64,000 nucleotides of DNA from Phycomyces blakesleeanus NRRL 1555(-) (lineage: Eukaryota > Mucoromycota > Mucoromycetes > Mucorales > Phycomycetaceae): the NCBI RefSeq assembly GCF_001638985.1, contig NW_017265153.1, positions 369,776 through 433,775 on the forward strand. Direction: 5' to 3'. The notes under the pieces are model-generated. The model had not been told where the DNA came from and searched no databases. It saw only the letters and a list, made by a program, of their open reading frames with translations. The position numbers and the translations under genes were made by a program. This document shows, piece by piece, positions 61,692-64,000 of this stretch. How positions within the stretch are numbered: position 1 is the first letter of the stretch; the number at the start of each line of letters is the position of its first letter.

Positions 61692-64000
61692 TGCGAAGAG
61701 AAAAAATTAAAGTCGGAAAGCTTTCTTTGACAGGCCTTTGATTTTAGTTTTTTTTTTTTTTTTTTTTTTAGTTTTTTTTTCTTCTTTGGATTGTTCTTGG
61801 CTGATAGGGTGCACAACTTGAATTGGAGATTATAATTCGATAAAGTATCAAAATTCGTTGCTTTTGACTAAGAATCCCAAAGAATATATATATATGTGTG
61901 TGTGATGTAGAATATAAGCTTGGATTATTATTCTTATTTTTACAGGTGTAAGAAAGCAAGATAACTAAGCCCAAGAAAATGAAATGAAAGAGAGAAAAAG
62001 GCAACCAGAAAAAAAAAGAAAAGAAAAGTAGAAGGACCGATCAAAAGGAAGCGAAAAATAAAGTCAATCGCCACGAGCATAGCCTTAACATGGATGTTCT
62101 ACATTTCATTCGTCGACTTGGCTTGGTTGTTGTACCCAATTCTGAAAATAGATGGAGATATAGAGCGTCTATTTCGATACCCTTTTAGAACATTTTCATG
62201 GCAAAAAATATGAATAAATAAATATAAATAAATATAAATAAATATAAATTATATAAATTATATAAATTATGTATATATTTTATATTTTATATATAAAAAT
62301 AAATAAATTTATATATAATTTATATATATATATACACACATATATATAAAAAACAAAGTTAATCCAAAATGCTTATGTTAATAATGATAATAAGAATCAT
62401 TTTATTGAAACTTCAATAATATAATTTTTATAATTAAAATTATACATTAATTTAAGCAAGAAAATTAAAAAAAAAAAAAAGGTAATTTTAGGAAAAAGAA
62501 AGGAAAATGAGAGAAATAGGAAAAAAGAGAAAAGAGGGAAAAGAAGGAAAGAAGGAAAGAAGAAAGAAAAAGAGAAAGAAAGAGAAATATTTGTATTGTT
62601 TTCTAGAACATATTTAATAATCAGATTATAAAAATTAATCTATGAAATGGTACAATGTGCCTTGAATACAGTCAGAGCTATCAATGTCCCTACTTGCCAT
62701 GGAATACACCTTTTGCCATGGAAAGCCAAGTTGTGCTTAAACACACCGATCCCTAGCCTTGACTCTGTGCACAAAGAAGCGCGAAACATAAAATAAAATA
62801 CATATAAAAAAAAAAGTTATCCGGAGTTTTTTCTTTCTTTCTCTTGGTCTACATATTCCCCGATTCGCTGCTGCCAAAATAGCTGTTTTTCACAACAGAT
62901 ATTAAATGCTATCACACAAAACTATATTTAACCATAAAGTGTATATCGACATATGATTGTCTATTAAACCAACAAGGATGAGTAACTTATATATTAAATG
63001 GTCTCAATATGCATTTCACACATCTATTTCATTTATCTAACTGTTATTATTTACAAGTCAATTAGATAAATCCAATTAAATCGAAAATTAACCCAATTGA
63101 CTATAAGTACTATTTATATAAAATAAAATAAAAAAAACCTTATCTGTTCTCCTACACACGCACATACCCACCTACATACATGTATATATCAATTCATTGG
63201 TAATTCTATCGCCCAAGTTACAGTAAAATATCCTCTTAAGCCTGGAAGTTCTATAGGTACTATCAATTGATATTAAAGTATCAATCTGTAGAAATAATTA
63301 CTTATATATACATGGTGTACAATACTTTTTTCTTTTTCTTTTTTTACTTGGTTTTCAGACGTTTATAAAAAGAAATTCAGGCAATTTAAATTCTTTATTG
63401 GACAAAGTCAATTTTATTTTCAGACATTTTCCCTGTTAAACTAGAGCACAACTTGAACCTCAATCTAAGCACTTTTTTGGAATCAATATTACTCGAATGT
63501 GTGAGGTTAAATTAGCCAAACATTCAAAGTTATCCCAGAATGCGCGTAGTACTCCTATGCTGAAATAAGGGGAACCTTACGAACCGGTTGGAAGAATACT
63601 GACAGAACATGCTGATGAGACCAAATTGAATATGTTTGTCTGGGCTACAAATAAAAAATGATTGGCTCTCATTAACCTAAAATTTAGATAATTTCAATCT
63701 ATAAACATCTGATAAACAAACCTGGGTGTTTATAGAGTGCGCATCTGTATCCACCACTTTCATCTATGGATATTTCATAAGAAAATAAAATGAAGAGCAA
63801 AAGGAAATATGAAAGCTTTCTACAGTTTAATTTTCATGTTAATCATTATTGGCCTAGGTATTAAGTCTCCGCAAAAGCAAAATATAAACATCTAAAGCTA
63901 CTGAAACACCCTAACATAACCCTCAAACAAATATTGTAATTTTCTCTGTTTGTTTGTATAGAGCGAATTATCGGCTCAGATTTATTAAAAGTCTCTGATT
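61692..64000. other. AT-rich region at window end, one possible exon
   Basis: No secure gene. On the minus strand after the acceptor AAAAACAG, the frame at 62,817-62,882 reads LFWQQRIGEYVDQEKERKNS before a TAA, and a second short exon-like stretch (NWVQQPSQVDE) lies at about 62,095-62,135 after TATTTTCAG. Each looks like a terminal exon. Neither has a start or neighbour I could find, and they may be chance. Confidence 0.25.

Overview
This window looks like nuclear DNA of an AT-rich early-diverging fungus, most likely Mucoromycota (order Mucorales). The evidence is protein-coding genes broken by short GT-AG introns (about 50-370 nt), long AT- and microsatellite-rich spacers, a fungal Zn2Cys6 regulator, and decayed Tc1/IS630-type transposons with the look of mucoralean repeats. 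No tRNA, rRNA, CRISPR or prokaryotic operon signal was seen. Exon junctions were placed by hand from splice sites, reading frame and protein-family fit. Summed exon lengths are divisible by three in every complete gene given here, but individual junctions could be off by a base or two.

Layout. 0-8 kb: a GH31 glycosidase (3' part outside the window), hydroxymethylbilane synthase, ribosomal protein uS12 (RPS23) and a class B DnaJ, with a decayed repeat at 4.5-5.3 kb. 8-11.7 kb: mostly empty AT-rich DNA with one small coding-like frame. 11.7-23.5 kb: a DUF676 serine esterase, a TM9SF/EMP70 protein, an MPDU1-like protein, a hotdog thioesterase and a membrane GT2 glycosyltransferase. 23.5-31 kb: repeat-rich, with two inverted copies of one repeat family and a Tc1 transposase fragment. 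31-46.7 kb: a PWWP/LEDGF-like chromatin protein, a small mucoralean-type protein, a GT32-LamG protein, and a large RRM-RRM-Pumilio (Jsn1/Puf2-like) protein. 46.7-51.2 kb: a third copy of the repeat and a Rossmann-fold protein. 51.8-57.2 kb: a 5.45-kb palindromic Tc1-like element. 58-61.7 kb: a Zn2Cys6 transcription factor with a very long (QA)n tract. 61.7-64 kb: AT-rich DNA without a gene I can support.

Most genes are independent housekeeping genes, and neighbouring genes do not form a pathway. Several act in the secretory route (MPDU1, TM9SF, GT32, GT2, and possibly the esterase).

The most unusual object is the 51,771-57,224 element. It is flanked by TA, and its terminal inverted repeats are about 1.5 kb long. 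Each repeat holds an entire, identically damaged transposase gene and ends inside in a GAGTTGCGTT-type minisatellite. Between them lie a C2H2-type gene and a second conserved fragment that is also found at 4.6-4.9 kb. Other notable points are a 7-nt microexon that completes the Zn2Cys6 motif, an 11-nt microexon in hydroxymethylbilane synthase, and a start codon carried on a 4-nt coding piece of RPS23.
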